A stretch of DNA of 64,000 bases, taken from the NCBI GenBank assembly GCA_031769625.1, contig JAUIMM010002560.1, positions 434,001-498,000 on the forward strand, read 5' to 3'. Below, piece after piece: positions 42,421 through 56,760 of this stretch. The DNA is from Taudactylus pleione (lineage: Eukaryota > Chordata > Amphibia > Anura > Myobatrachidae). The notes below the pieces were generated by a model that did no database searches, was not told the origin of the DNA, and worked only from the letters and a program-made list of their open reading frames with translations. Position 1 is the first letter of the stretch; every line of letters starts with the position of its first letter. Made by a program: the position numbers and the translations under genes.

Positions 42421-44299
42421 TTCTCTTAAACGCAACATGGGAGAAAAACCATTTCACATCACATTTGTGGGTCTTGGTCTTCAACACATCCAGTGAAATT
42501 TTGAGCTGTCTGTGTTTGCTACAAGAGGAGATAACACAAAGTATGCGCTTTTGTTGTTTCCATTGCTTTCAATGCATTTTGGCCTAAAACGTGCATTTGC
42601 TGTTTTCTCTTAAACGCAACATGGGAGAAAAACCATTTCACATCACATTTGTGGGTCTTGGTCTTCAACACATCCAGTGAAATTTTGAGCAGTCTGTGTT
42701 TGCTACAAGAGGAGATATCACAAAGTATGCACTTTTGTTGTTTTCATTGCTTTCAATGCATTTTGGCCTAAAACGTGCATTTGCTGTTTTATCTTAAACG
42801 CAACATGGGAGAAAAACCATTTCACATCACATTTGTGGGTCTTGGTCTTCAACACATCCAGTGAAATTTTGAGCTGTCTGTGTTTGCTACAAGAGGAGAT
42901 ATCACAAAGTATGCGCTATTGTTGTTTCCATTGCTTTCAATGCATTTTGGCCTAAAATGAGCAATTGCTGTTTTCTCTTAAACGCAACACGGGGGAAAAA
43001 CCATTTCACATCACATTTGTGGGTCTTGGTCTTCAACACATCAAGTGAAATTTTGAGCTGTCTGTGTTTGCTACAAGAGGAGATATCACAAAGTATGCAC
43101 TTTTGTTGTTTCCATTGCTTTCAATGCAATTTGGCCTAAAACGTGCATTTGCTGTTTTCTCTTAAACGCAACTTGGGAGAAAAACCATTTCACATCACAT
43201 TTGTGGGTGTTGGTCATCAACACATCCAGTGAAATTTTGAGCTGTCTGTGTTTGCTACAAGAGGAGATAACACAAAGTATGTGCTTTTGTTGTTTCCATT
43301 GCTTTCAATGCATTTTGGCCTAAAACGTGCATTTGCTGTTTTCTCTTAAACGCAACATGGGAGAAAAACCATTTCACATCATAATTGTGGGTCTTGGTTT
43401 TCAACACATCCAGTGAAATTTTGAGCTGTCTGTGTTTGCTACAAGAGGAGTTAACACAAAGTTTGCGCTTTTGTTGTTTCCATTGCTTTCAATGCATTTT
43501 GGCCTAAAATGAGCAATTGCTGTTTTCTCTTAAACGCAAAATGGGGGAAAAACCATTTCACATCACATTTGTGGGTCTTGGTCTTCAACACATCCAGTGA
43601 AATTTTGAGCTGTCTGTGTTTGCTACAAGAGGAGATAACACAAAGTTTGCGCTTTTGTTGTTTCCATTGCTTTCAATGCATTTTGGCCTAAAACGAGCAA
43701 TTGCTGTTTTCTCTTAAATGCAACATGGGGGAAAAACCATTTCACATCACATTTGTGGGTCTTGGTCTTCAACACATCCAGTGAAATTTTGAGCTGTCTG
43801 TGTTTGCTTCAAGAGGAGATATCACAAAGTATGAGCTTTTGTTGTTTCCATTGCTTTCAATGCATTTTGGCCTAAAACGAGCAATTGCTGTTTTCTCTTA
43901 AACGCAACACGGGGGAAAAACCATTTCACATCACATTTGTGGGTCTTGGTCTTCAACACATCCAGTGAAATTTTGAGCTGTCTGTGTTTGCTAAAAGAGG
44001 AGATATCACAAAGTATGCGCTTTTGTTGTTTTCATTGCTTTCAATGCATTTTGGCCTAAAACTTGCATTTGCTGTTTTCTCTTAAACGCAACATGGGAGA
44101 AAAACCATTTCACATCACATTTGTGGGTCTTGGTCTTCAACACATCCAGTGAAATTTTGAGCTGTCTGTGTTTGCTACAAGAGGAGATAACACAAAGTAT
44201 GCGCTTTTGTTGTTTCCATTGCTTTCAATGCATTTTGGCCTAAAACGTGCATTTGCTGTTTTCTCTTAAACGCAACATGGGAGAAAAATCATTTCACAT

Positions 44300-47200
44300 C
44301 ACATTTGTGGGTCTTGGTCTTCAACACATCCAGTGAAATTTTGAGCTGTCTGTGTTTGTTACAAGAGGAGATATCACAAAGTATGCGCTTTTGTTGTTTC
44401 CTTTGCTTTCTATGCATTTTGGCCTAAAACTTGCATTTGCTGTTTTCTCTTAAACGCAACATGGGAGAAAAACCATTTCACATCACATTTTTGGGTCTTG
44501 GTCTTCAACACATCCAGTGAAATTTTGAGCTGTCTGTGTTTACTACAAGAGGAGATAACACAAAGTATGCGCTTTTGTTGTTACCATTGCTTTCAATGCA
44601 TTTTGGCCTAAAACGTGCATTTGCTGTTTTCTCTTAAACGCAACATGGGAGAAAAACCATTTCACATCACATTTGTGGGTCTTGGTCTTCAACACATCCA
44701 GTGAAATTTTGAGCAGTCTGTGTTTGCTACAAGAGGAGATATCACAAAGTATGCGCTCTTGTTGTTTTCATTACTTTCAATGCATTTTGGCCTAAAATGT
44801 GCATTTGCTGTTTTCTATTAAACGCAACATGGGAGAAAAACCATTTCACATCACATTTGTGGGTCTTGGTCTTCAACACATCCAGTGAAATTTTGAGCTG
44901 TCAGTGTTTGCTACAAGAGGAGATATCACAAAGTATGCGCTTTTGTTGTTTCCATTGCTTTCAATGCATTTTGGCCTAAAACGAGCAATTGCTGTTTTCT
45001 CTTAAACGCAACACGGGGGAAAAACCATTTCACATCACATTTGTGGGTCTTGGTCTTCAACACATCCAGTGAAATTTTGAGCTGTCTGTGTTTGTTACAA
45101 GAGGAGATATCACAAAGTATGCGCTTTTGTTGTTTCCATTGCTTTCAATGCATTTTGGCCTAAAACGTGCATTTGCTGTTTTCTCTTAAACGCAACATGG
45201 GAGAAAAACCATTTCACATCATAATTGTTGGTCTTGGTCTTCAACACATCCAGTGAAATTTTGAGCTGTCTGTGTTTGCTACAAGAGGAGTTAACACAAA
45301 GTTTGCGCTTTTGTTGTTTCCATTGCTTTCAATGCATTTTGGCCTAAAATGAGCAATTGCTGTTTTCTCTTAAACGCAAAATGGGGGAAAAACCATTTCA
45401 CATCACATTTGTGGGTCTTGGTCTTCAACACATCCAGTGAAATTTTGAGCTGTCTGTGTTTGCTACAAGAGGAGATAACACAAAGTTTGCGCTTTTGTTG
45501 TTTCCATTGCTTTCAATGCATTTTGGCCTAAAACGAGCAATTGCTGTTTTCTCTTAAACGCAACATGGGGGAAAAACCATTTCACATCACATTTGTGGGT
45601 CTTGGTCTTCAACACATCCAGTGAAATTTTGAGCTGTCTGTGTTTGCTACAAGAGGAGATATCACAAAGTATGCGCTTTTGTTGTTTCCATTGCTTTCAA
45701 TGCATTTTGGCCTAAAACGAGCAATTGCTGTTTTCTCTTAAACGCAACATGGGGGAAAAACCATTTCACATCACATTTGTGGGTCTTGGTCTTCAACACA
45801 TCCAGTGAAATTTTGAGATGTCTGTGTTTGCTACAAGAGGAGATATCACAAAGTATGCGCTTTTGTTGTTTCCATTGCTTTCAATGCATTTTGGCCTAAA
45901 ACGTGCATTTGCTGTTTTCTCTTAAACGCAACATGGGAGAAAAACCATTTCACATCATATTTGTGGGTCTTGGTCTTCAACACATCCAGTGAAATTTTGA
46001 GCTGTCTGTGTTTGCTAGAAGAGGAGATATCACAAAGTATGTGCTTTTGTTGTTTCCATTGCTTTCAATGCATTTTGGCCTAAAACGTGCATTTGCTGTT
46101 TTCTCTTAAACGCAACATGGGAGAAAAACCATTTCACATCATAATTGTGGGTCTTGGTCTTCAACACATCCAGTGAAATTTTGAGCTGTCTGTGTTTGCA
46201 ACAAGAGGAGTTAACACAAAGTTTGCGCTTTTGTTGTTTCCATTGCTTTCAATGCATTTTGGCCTACAACGAGCAATTGCTGTTTTCTCTTAAACGCAAA
46301 ATGGGGGAAAAACCATTTCACATCACATTTGTGGGTCTTGGTCTTCAACACATCCAGTGAAATTTTGAGCTGTCTGTGTTTGCTACAAGAGGAGATAACA
46401 CAAAGTTTGAGCTTTTGTTGTTTCCATTGCTTTCAATGCATTTTGGCCTAAAACGAGCAATTGCTGTTTTCTCTTAAACGCAACATGGGAGAAAAACCAT
46501 TTCACATCACATTTGTGGGTCTTGGTCTTCAACACATCCAGTGAAATTTTGAGCTGTCTGTGTTTGCTACAAGAGGAGATATCACAAAGTATGTGCTTTT
46601 GTTGTTTCCATTGCTTTCAATGCATTTTGGCCTAAAATGTGCATTTGCTGTTTTCTCTTAAACGCAACATGGGAGAAAAACCATTTCACATCATATTTGT
46701 GGGTCTTGGTCTTCAAAACATCCAGTGAAATTTTGAGCTGTTTGTGTTTGCTACAAGTGGAGATAACACAAAGTATGCTCTTTTGTTGTTTCCATTGCTT
46801 TCAATGCATTTTGGCCTAAAACGAGCAATTGCTGTTTTCTCTTAAACGCAACACGGGGGAAAAACCATTTCACATCACATTTGTGGGTCTTGGTCTTCAA
46901 CACATCCAGTGAAATTTTTAGCTGTCTGTGTTTGCTACAAGAGGAGATATCACAAAGTATGCGCTTTTGTTGTTTCCATTGCTTTCAATGCATTTTGGCC
47001 TAAATTGTGCATTTGCTGTTTTCTCTTAAATGCAACATGGGAGAAAAACCATTTCACATCACATTTGTGGGTCTTGGTCTTCAACACATCCAGTGAAATT
47101 TTGAGCTGTCTGTGTTTGCTACAAGAGGAGATATCACAAAGTATGCGCTTTTGTTGTTTCCATTGCTTTCAATGCATTTTGGCCTAAAACGTGCATTTGC

Positions 47201-50200
47201 TGTTTTCTCTTAAATGCAACATGGGAGAAAAACCATTTCACATCACATTTGTGGGTCTTGGTCTTCAACACATCCAGTGAAATTTTGAGCTGTCTGTGTT
47301 TGCTACAAGAGGAGATATCACAAAGTATGCGCTTTTGTTGTTTCCATTACTTTCAATGCATTTTGGCCTAAAACTTGCATTTGCTGTTTTCTCTTAAACG
47401 CAACATGGGAGAAAAACCATTTCACATCACATTTGTGGGTCTTGGTCTTCAACACATCCAGTGAAATTTTGAGCTGTGTGTGTTTGCTACAAGAGGAGAT
47501 AACACAAAGTATGCGCTTTTGTTGTTTCCATTGCTTTCAATGCATTTTGGCCTAAAATGTGCATTTGCTGTTTTCTCTTAAACGCAACATGGGAGAAAAA
47601 CCATTTCACATCACATTTGTGGGTCTTGGTCTTCAACACATCCAGTGAAATTTTGAGCTGTCTGTGTTTGCTACAAGAGGAGATATCACAAAGTATGCGC
47701 TTTTGTTGTTTTCATTGCTTTCAATGCATTTTGGCCTAAAACTTGCATTTGCTGTTTTCTCTTAAACGCAACATGGGAGAAAAACCATTTCACATCACAT
47801 TTGTGGGTCTTGGTCTTCAACACATCCAGTGAAATTTTGAGCTGTCTGTGTTTGCTACAAGAGGAGATAACACAAAGTATGCGCTTTTGTTGTTTCCATT
47901 GCTTTCAAAGCATTTTGGCCTAAAACGTGCATTTGCTGTTTTCTCTTAAATGCAACATGGGAGAAAAACCATTTCACATCACATTTGTGGGTCTTGGTCT
48001 TCAACACATCCAGTGAAATTTTGAGCTGTCTGTGTTTGCTACAAGAGGAGATATCACAAAGTATGCGCTTTTGTTGTTTCCTTTGCTTTCTATGCATTTT
48101 GGCCTAAAACTTCAATTTGCTGTTTTCTCTTAAACGCAACATGGGAGAAAAAAAATTTCACATCACATTTTTGGGTCTCGGTCTTCAACACATCCAGTGA
48201 AATTTTGAGCTGTCTGTGTTTGCTACAAGAGGAGATATCACAAAGTATGCGCTTTTGTTGTTTTCATTGCTTTCTATGCATTTTGGCCTAAAACTTGCAT
48301 TTGCTGTTTTCTCTTAAACGCAACATGGGAGAAAAACCATTTCACATCACATTTGTGGGTCTTGGTCTTCAACACATCCAGTGAAATTTTGAGCTGTCTG
48401 TGTTTGCTAAAAGAGGAGATATCACAAAGTATGCGCTTTTGTTGTTTTCATTGCTTTCAATGCATTTTGGCCTAAAACGTGCATTTGCTGTTTTCTCTTA
48501 AACGCAACATGGGAGAAAAACCATTTCACATCACATTTGTGGGTCTTGGTCTTCAACACATCCAGTGAAATTTTGAGCTGTCTGTGTTTGCTACAAGAGG
48601 AGATATCACAAAGTATGCGCTTTTGTTGTTTCCATTGCTTTCAATGCATTTTGGCCTAAAACGTGCATTTGCTGTTTTCTCTTAAACGCAACATGGGAGA
48701 AAAACCATTTCACATCATAATTGTGGGTCTTGGTCTTCAACACATCCAGTGAAATTTTGAGCTGTCTGTGTTTGCTACAAGAGGAGTTAACACAAAGTTT
48801 GCGCTTTTGTTGTTTCCATTGCTTTCAATGCATTTTGGCCTAAAATGAGCAATTGCTGTTTTCTCTTAAATGCAACATGGGGGAAAAACCATTTCACATC
48901 ACATTTGTGGGTCTTGGTCTTCAACACATCCAGTGAAATTTTGAGCTGTCTGTGTTTGCTACAAGAGGAGATAACACAAAGTATGCGCTTTTGTTGTTTC
49001 CATTGCTTTCAATGCATTTTGGCCTAAAACGTGCATTTGCTGTTTTCTCTTAAACGCAACATGGGAGAAAAATCATTTCACATCACATTTGTGGGTCTTG
49101 GTCTTCAACACATCCAGTGAAATTTTGAGCTGTCTGTGTTTGCTACAAGAGGAGATATCACAAAGTATGCGCTTTTGTTGTTTCCTTTGCTTTCTATGCA
49201 TTTTGGCCTAAAACTTGCATTTGCTGTTTTCTCTTAAACGCAACATGGGAGAAAAACCATTTCACATCACATTTTTGGGTCTTGGTCTTCAACACATCCA
49301 GTGAAATTTTGAGCTGTCTGTGTTTACTACAAGAGGAGATAACACAAAGTATGCGCTTTTGTTGTTTCCATTGCTTTCAATGCATTTTGGCCTAAAACGT
49401 GCATTTGCTGTTTTCTCTTAAACGCAACATGGGAGAAAAACCATTTCACATCACATTTGTGGGTCTTGGTCTTCAACACATCCAGTGAAATTTTGAGCTG
49501 TCTGTGTGTGCTACAAGAGGAGTTAACACAAAGTTTGCGCTTTTGTTGTTTCCATTGCTTTCAAAGCATTTTGGCCTAAAATGAGCAATTGCTGTTTTCT
49601 CTTAAACGCAAAATGGGGGAAAAACCATTTCACATCACATTTGTGGGTCTTGGTCTTCAACACATCCAGTGAAATTTTGAGCTGTCTGTGTTTGCTACAA
49701 GAGGAGATAACACAAAGTTTGCGCTTTTGTTGTTTCCATTGCTTTCAATGCATTTTGGCCTAAAACGAGCAATTGCTGTTTTCTCTTAAATGCAACATGG
49801 GGGAAAAACCATTTCACATCACATTTGTGGGTCTTGGTCTTCAACACATCCAGTGAAATTTTGAGCTGTCTGTGTTTGCTAAAAGAGGAAATATCACAAA
49901 GTATGCGCTTTTGTTGTTTTCATTGCTTTCAATGCATTTTGGCCTAAAACTTGCATTTGCTGTTTTCTCTTAAACGCAACATGGGAGAAAAACCATTTCA
50001 CATCACATTTGTGGGTCTTGGTCTTCAACACATCCAGTGAAATTTTGAGCTGTCTGTGTTTGCTACAAGAGGAGATAACACAAAGTATGCGTTTTTGTTG
50101 TTTCCATTGCTTTCAATGCATTTTGGCCTAAAACGTGCATTTGCTGTTTTCTCTTAAACGCAACATGGGAGAAAAATCATTTCACATCACATTTGTGGGT

Positions 50201-53200
50201 CTTGGTCTTCAACACATCCAGTGAAATTTTGAGCTGTCTGTGTTTGTTACAAGAGGAGATATCACAAAGTATGCGCTTTTGTTGTTTCCTTTGCTTTCTA
50301 TGCATTTTGGCCTAAAACTTGCATTTGCTGTTTTCTCTTAAACGCAACACGGGAGAAAAACCATTTCACATCACATTTTTGGGTCTTGGTCTTCAACACA
50401 TCCAGTGAAATTTTGAGCTGTCTGTGTTTACTACAAGAGGAGATAACACAAAGTATGCGCTTTTGTTGTTTCCATTGCTTTCAATGCATTTTGGCCTAAA
50501 ACGTGCATTTGCTGTTTTCTCTTAAATGCAACATGGGAGAAAAACCATTTCACATCACATTTGTGGGTCTTGGTCTTCAACACATCCAGTGAAATTTTGA
50601 GCAGTCTGTGTTTGCTACAAGAGGAGATATCACAAAGTATGCGCTCTTGTTGTTTTCATTGCTTTCAATGCATTTTGGCCTAAAACGTGCATTTGCTGTT
50701 TTCTATTAAACGCAACATGGGAGAAAAACCATTTCACATCACATTTGTGGGTCTTGGTCTTCAACACATCCAGTGAAATTTTGAGCTGTCAGTGTTTGCT
50801 ACAAGAGGAGATATCACAAAGTATGCGCTTTTGTTGTTTCCATTGCTTTCAATGCATTTTGGCCTAAAACGAGCAATTGCTATTTTCTCTTAAACGCAAC
50901 ACGGGAGAAAAACCATTTCACATCACATTTGTGGGTCTTGGTCTTCAACACATCCAGTGAAATTTTGAGCTGTCTGTGTTTGCTACAAGAGGAGATATCA
51001 CAAAGTATGCGCTTTTGTTGTTTCCATTGCTTTCAATGCAATTTGGCCTAAAACGTGCATTTGCTGTTTTCTCTTAAACGCAACATGGGAGAAAAACCAT
51101 TTCACATCACATTTGTGGGTCTTGGTCATCAACACATCCAGTGAAATTTTGAGCTGTCTGTGTTTGCTACAAGAGGAGATAACACAAAGTATGTGCTTTT
51201 GTTGTTTCCATTGCTTTCAATGCATTTTGGCCTAAAACGAGCAATTGCTGTTTTCTCTTAAACGCAACACGGGGGAAAAACCATTTCACATCACATTTGT
51301 GGGTCTTGGTCTTCAACACATCCAGTGAAATTTTGAGCTGTCTGTGTTTGCTAAAAGAGGAGATATCACAAAGTATGCGCTTTTGTTGTTTTCATTGCTT
51401 TCAATGCATTTTAGCCTAAAACTTGCATTTGCTGTTTTCTCTTAAACGCAACATGGGAGAAAAACCATTTCACATCACATTTGTGGGTCTTGGTCTTCAA
51501 CACATCCAGTGAAATTTTGAGCTGTCTGTGTTTGCTACAAGAGGAGATAACACAAAGTATGCGCTTTTGTTGTTTCCATTGCTTTCAATGCATTTTGGCC
51601 TAAAACTTGCATTTGCTGTTTTCTCTTAAACGCAACATGGGAGAAAAATCATTTCACATCACATTTGTGGGTCTTGGTCTTCAACACATCCAGTGAAATT
51701 TTGAGCTGTCTGTGTTTGCTACAAGAGGAGATATCACAAAGTATGCGCTTTTGTTGTTTCCTTTGCTTTCTATGCATTTTGGCCTAAAACTTGCATTTGC
51801 TGTTTTCTCTTAAACGCAACATGGGAGAAAAACCATTTCACATCACATTTTTGGGTCTTGGTCTTCAACACATCCAGTGAAATTTTGAGCTGTCTGTGTT
51901 TACTACAAGAGGAGATAACACAAAGTATGCGCTTTTGTTGTTTCCATTGCTTTCAATGCATTTTGGCCTAAAACGTTCATTTGCTGTTTTCTCTTAAACG
52001 CAACATGGGAGAAAAACCATTTCACATCACATTTGTGGGTCTTGGTCTTCAACACATCCAGTGAAATTTTGAGCAGTCTGTGTTTGCTACAAGAGGAGAT
52101 ATCACAAAGTATGCGCTTTTGTTGTTTTCATTGCTTTCAATGCATTTTGGCCTAAAACGTGCATTTGCTGTTTTCTCTTAAACGCAACATGGGAGAAAAA
52201 CCATTTCACATCACATTTGTGGGTCTTGGTCTTCAACACATCCAGTGAAATTTTGAGCTGTCTGTGTTTGCTACAAGAGGAGATATCACAAAGTATGCGC
52301 TTTTGTTGTTTCCATTGCTTTCAATGCATTTTGGCCTAAAACGAGCAATTGCTGTTTTCTCTTAAACGCAACACGGGGGAAAAACCATTTCACATCACAT
52401 TTGTGGGTCTTGGTCTTCAACACATCCAGTGAAATTTTGAGCTGTCTGTGTTTGCTACAAGAGGAGATATCACAAAGTATGCGCTTTTGTTGTTTCCATT
52501 GCTTTCAATGCATTTTGGCCTAAAATGAGCAATTGCTGTTTTCTCTTAAACGCAAAATGGGGGAAAAACCATTTCACATCACATTTGTGGGTCTTGGTCT
52601 TCAACACATCCAGTGAAATTTTGAGCTGTCTGTGTTTGCTACAAGAGGAGATAACACAAAGTATGCGCTTTTGTTGTTTTCATTGCTTTCAATGCATTTT
52701 GGCCTAAAACTTGCATTTGCTGTTTTCTCTTAAACGCAACATGGGAGAAAAACCATTTCACATCACATTTGTGGGTCTTGGTCTTCAACACATCCAGTGA
52801 AATTTTGAGCTGTCTGTGTTTGCTACAAGAGGAGATAACACAAAGTATGCGTTTTTGTTGTTTCCATTGCTTTCAATGCAATTTGGCCTAAAACGTGCAT
52901 TTGCTGTTTTCTCTTAAACGCAACATGGGAGAAAAACCATTTCACATCACATTTGTGGGTGTTGGTCAACACATCCAGTGAAATTTTGAGCTGTCTGTGT
53001 TTGCTACAAGAGGAGATAACACAAAGTATGTGCTTTTGTTGTTTCCATTGCTTTCAATGCATTTTGGCCTTAAACGTGCATTTGCTGTTTTCTCTTAAAC
53101 GCAACATGGGAGAAAAACCATTTCACATCATAATTGTGGGTCTTGGTCTTCAACACATCCAGTGAAATTTTGAGCTGTCTGTGTTTGCTACAAGAGGAGT

Positions 53201-56200
53201 TAACACAAAGTTTGCGCTTTTGTTGTTTCCATTGCTTTCAATGCATTTTGGCCTAAAATGAGCAATTGCTGTTTTCTCTTAAACGCAAAATGGGGGAAAA
53301 ACCATTTCACATCACATTTGTGGGTCTTGGTCTTCAACACATCCAGTGAAATTTTGAGCTGTCTGTGTTTGCTACAAGAGGAGATATCACAAAGTATGCT
53401 CTTTTGTTGTTTCCTTTGCTTTCTACGCATTTTGGCCTAAAACTTCAATTTGCTGTTTTCTCTTAAACGCAACATGGGAGAAAAAAAATTTCACATCACA
53501 TTTTTGGGTCTCGGTCTTCAACACATCCAGTGAAATTTTGAGCTGTCTGTGTTTGCTACAAGAGGAGATATCACAAAGTATGCGCTTTTGTTGTTTTCAT
53601 TGCTTTCTATGCATTTTGGCCTAAAACTTGCATTTGCTGTTTTCTCTTAAACGCAACATGGGAGAAAAACCATTTCACATCACATTTGTGGGTCTTGGTC
53701 TTCAACACATCCAGTGAAATTTTGAGCTGTCTGTGTTTGCTAAAAGAGGAGATATCACAAAGTATGCGCTTTTGTTGTTTTCATTGCTTTCAATGCATTT
53801 TAGCCTAAAACTTGCATTTGCTGTTTTCTCTTAAACGCAACATGGGAGAAAAACCATTTCACATCACATTTGTGGGTCTTGGTCTTCAACACATCCAGTG
53901 AAATTTTGAGCTGTCTGTGTTTGCTACAAGAGGAGATAACACAAAGTATGCGCTTTTGTTGTTTCCATTGCTTTCAATGCATTTTGGCCTAAAACTTGCA
54001 TTTGCTGTTTTCTCTTAAACGCAACATGGGAGAAAAATCATTTCACATCACATTTGTGGGTCTTGGTCTTCAACACATCCAGTGAAATTTTGAGCTGTCT
54101 GTGTTTGCTACAAGAGGAGATATCACAAAGTATGCGCTTTTGTTGTTTCCTTTGCTTTCTATGCATTTTGGCCTAAAACTTGCATTTGCTGTTTTCTCTT
54201 AAACGCAACATGGGAGAAAAACCATTTCACATCACATTTTTGGGTCTTGGTCTTCAACACATCCAGTGAAATTTTGAGCTGTCTGTGTTTACTACAAGAG
54301 GAGATAACACAAAGTATGCGCTTTTGTTGTTTCCATTGCTTTCAATGCATTTTGGCCTAAAACGTGCATTTGCTGTTTTCTCTTAAACGCAACATGGGAG
54401 AAAAACCATTTCACATCACATTTGTGGGTCTTGGTCTTCAACACATCCAGTGAAATTTTGAGCAGTCTGTGTTTGCTACAAGAGGAGATATCACAAAGTA
54501 TGCGCTTTTGTTGTTTTCATTGCTTTCAATGCATTTTGGCCTAAAACGTGCATTTGCTGTTTTCTCTTAAACGCAACATGGGAGAAAAACCATTTCACAT
54601 CACATTTGTGGGTCTTGGTCTTCAACACATCCAGTGAAATTTTGAGCTGTCTGTGTTTGCTACAAGAGGAGATATCACAAAGTATGCGCTTTTGTTGTTT
54701 CCATTGCTTTCAATGCATTTTGGCCTAAAACGAGCAATTGCTGTTTTCTCTTAAACGCAACACGGGGGAAAAACCATTTCACATCACATTTGTGGGTCTT
54801 GGTCTTCAACACATCCAGTGAAATTTTAAGCTGTCTGTGTTTGCTACAAGAGGAGATATCACAAAGTATGCGCTTTTGTTGTTTCCATTGCTTTCAATGC
54901 ATTTTGGCCTAAAATGAGCAATTGCTGTTTTCTCTTAAACGCAAAATGGGGGAAAAACCATTTCACATCACATTTGTGGGTCTTGGTCTTCAACACATCC
55001 AGTGAAATTTTGAGCTGTCTGTGTTTGCTACAAGAGGAGATAACACAAAGTATGCGCTTTTGTTGTTTTCATTGCTTTCAATGCATTTTGGCCTAAAACT
55101 TGCATTTGCTGTTTTCTCTTAAACGCAACATGGGAGAAAAACCATTTCACATCACATTTGTGGGTCTTGGTCTTCAACACATCCAGTGAAATTTTGAGCT
55201 GTCTGTGTTTGCTACAAGAGTAGATAACACAAAGTATGCGTTTTTGTTGTTTCCATTGCTTTCAATGCAATTTGGCCTAAAACGTGCATTTGCTGTTTTC
55301 TCTTAAACGCAACATGGGAGAAAAACCATTTCACATCACATTTGTGGGTGTTGGTCATCAACACATCCAGTGAAATTTTGAGCTGTCTGTGTTTGCTACA
55401 AGAGGAGATAACACAAAGTATGTGCTTTTGTTGTTTCCATTGCTTTCAATGCATTTTGGCCTTAAACGTGCATTTGCTGTTTTCTCTTAAACGCAACATG
55501 GGAGAAAAACCATTTCACATCATAATTGTGGGTCTTGGTCTTCAACACATCCAGTGAAATTTTGAGCTGTCTGTGTTTGCTACAAGAGGAGTTAACACAA
55601 AGTTTGCGCTTTTGTTGTTTCCATTGCTTTCAATTTTGGCCTAAAATGAGCAATTGCTGTTTTCTCTTAAACGCAAAATGGGGGAAAAACCATTTCACAT
55701 CACATTTGTGGGTCTTGGTCTTCAACACATCCAGTGAAATTTTGAGCTGTCTGTGTTTGCTACAAGAGGAGATAACACAAAGTATGCGCTTTTGTTGTTT
55801 TCATTGCTTTCAATGCATTTTGGCCTAAAACTTGCATTTGCTGTTTTCTCTTAAACGCAACATGGGAGAAAAACCATTTCACATCACATTTGTGGGTCTT
55901 GGTCTTCAACACATCCAGTGAAATTTTGAGCTGTCTGTGTTTGCTACAAGAGGAGATAACACAAAGTATGCGTTTTTGTTGTTTCCATTGCTTTCAATGC
56001 ATTTTGGCCTAAAACGTGCATTTGCTGTTTTCTCTTAAACGCAACATGGGAGAAAAATCATTTCACATCACATTTGTGGGTCTTGGTCTTCAACACATCC
56101 AGTGAAATTTTGAGCTGTCTGTGTTTGTTACAAGAGGAGATATCACAAAGTATGCGCTTTTGTTGTTTCCTTTGCTTTCTATGCATTTTGGCCTAAAACT

Positions 56201-56760
56201 TGCATTTGCTGTTTTCTCTTAAACGCAACATGGGAGAAAAACCATTTCACATCACATTTTTGGGTCTTGGTCTTCAACACATCCAGTGAAATTTTGAGCT
56301 GTCTGTGTTTACTACAAGAGGAGATAACACAAAGTATGCGCTTTTGTTGTTTCCATTGCTTTCAATGCATTTTGGCCTAAAACGTGCATTTGCTGTTTTC
56401 TCTTAAATGCAACATGGGAGAAAAACCATTTCACATCACATTTGTGGGTCTTGGTCTTCAACACATCCAGTGAAATTTTGAGCAGTCTGTGTTTGCTACA
56501 AGAGGAGATATCACAAAGTATGCGCTCTTGTTGTTTTCATTGCTTTCAATGCATTTTGGCCTAAAACGTGCATTTGCTGTTTTCTATTAAACGCAACATG
56601 GGAGAAAAACCATTTCACATCACATTTGTGGGTCTTGGTCTTCAACACATCCAGTGAAATTTTGAGCTGTCAGTGTTTGCTACAAGAGGAGATATCACAA
56701 AGTATGCGCTTTTGTTGTTTCCATTGCTTTCAATGCATTTTGGCCTAAAACGAGCAATTG
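44300..56760. repeat. About 32-monomer higher-order periodicity
   Basis: A module of several monomers (TTTGTTACAAG, CTTTGCTTTCTATGC, CATTTTTGGG, GAGCAGTCTG with GCGCTCTTG, TCTATTAAACG, then GCTGTCAGTG) occurs three times. The GTCAGTG marker lies at 44903, 50791 and 56672: spacings 5888 (32 x 184) and 5881 (32 x 184 minus 7). The 7 bp correspond to a 3-bp deletion near 52965 (GGTCAACAC) and a 4-bp deletion near 55635 (CAATTTTGG). Between the modules the monomer order is only partly conserved. Confidence 0.7.
51330..55700. repeat. 13-monomer higher-order repeat
   Basis: The series ATTTTAGCC, GAAAAATCATTTC, CTTTGCTTTCTATGC, CATTTTTGGG, GAGCAGTCTG, GAGC/CACGGGGG, TGAGC/AAAATGGGG, TTTTTGTTG, CAATTTGG, GGTGTTGG, GAGTTAAC repeats at 2389 bp (13 x 184 minus 3). 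For example, TTAGCC is at 51411 and 53800, and the AAAATGAGC units are near 52525 and 54914. Confidence 0.75.
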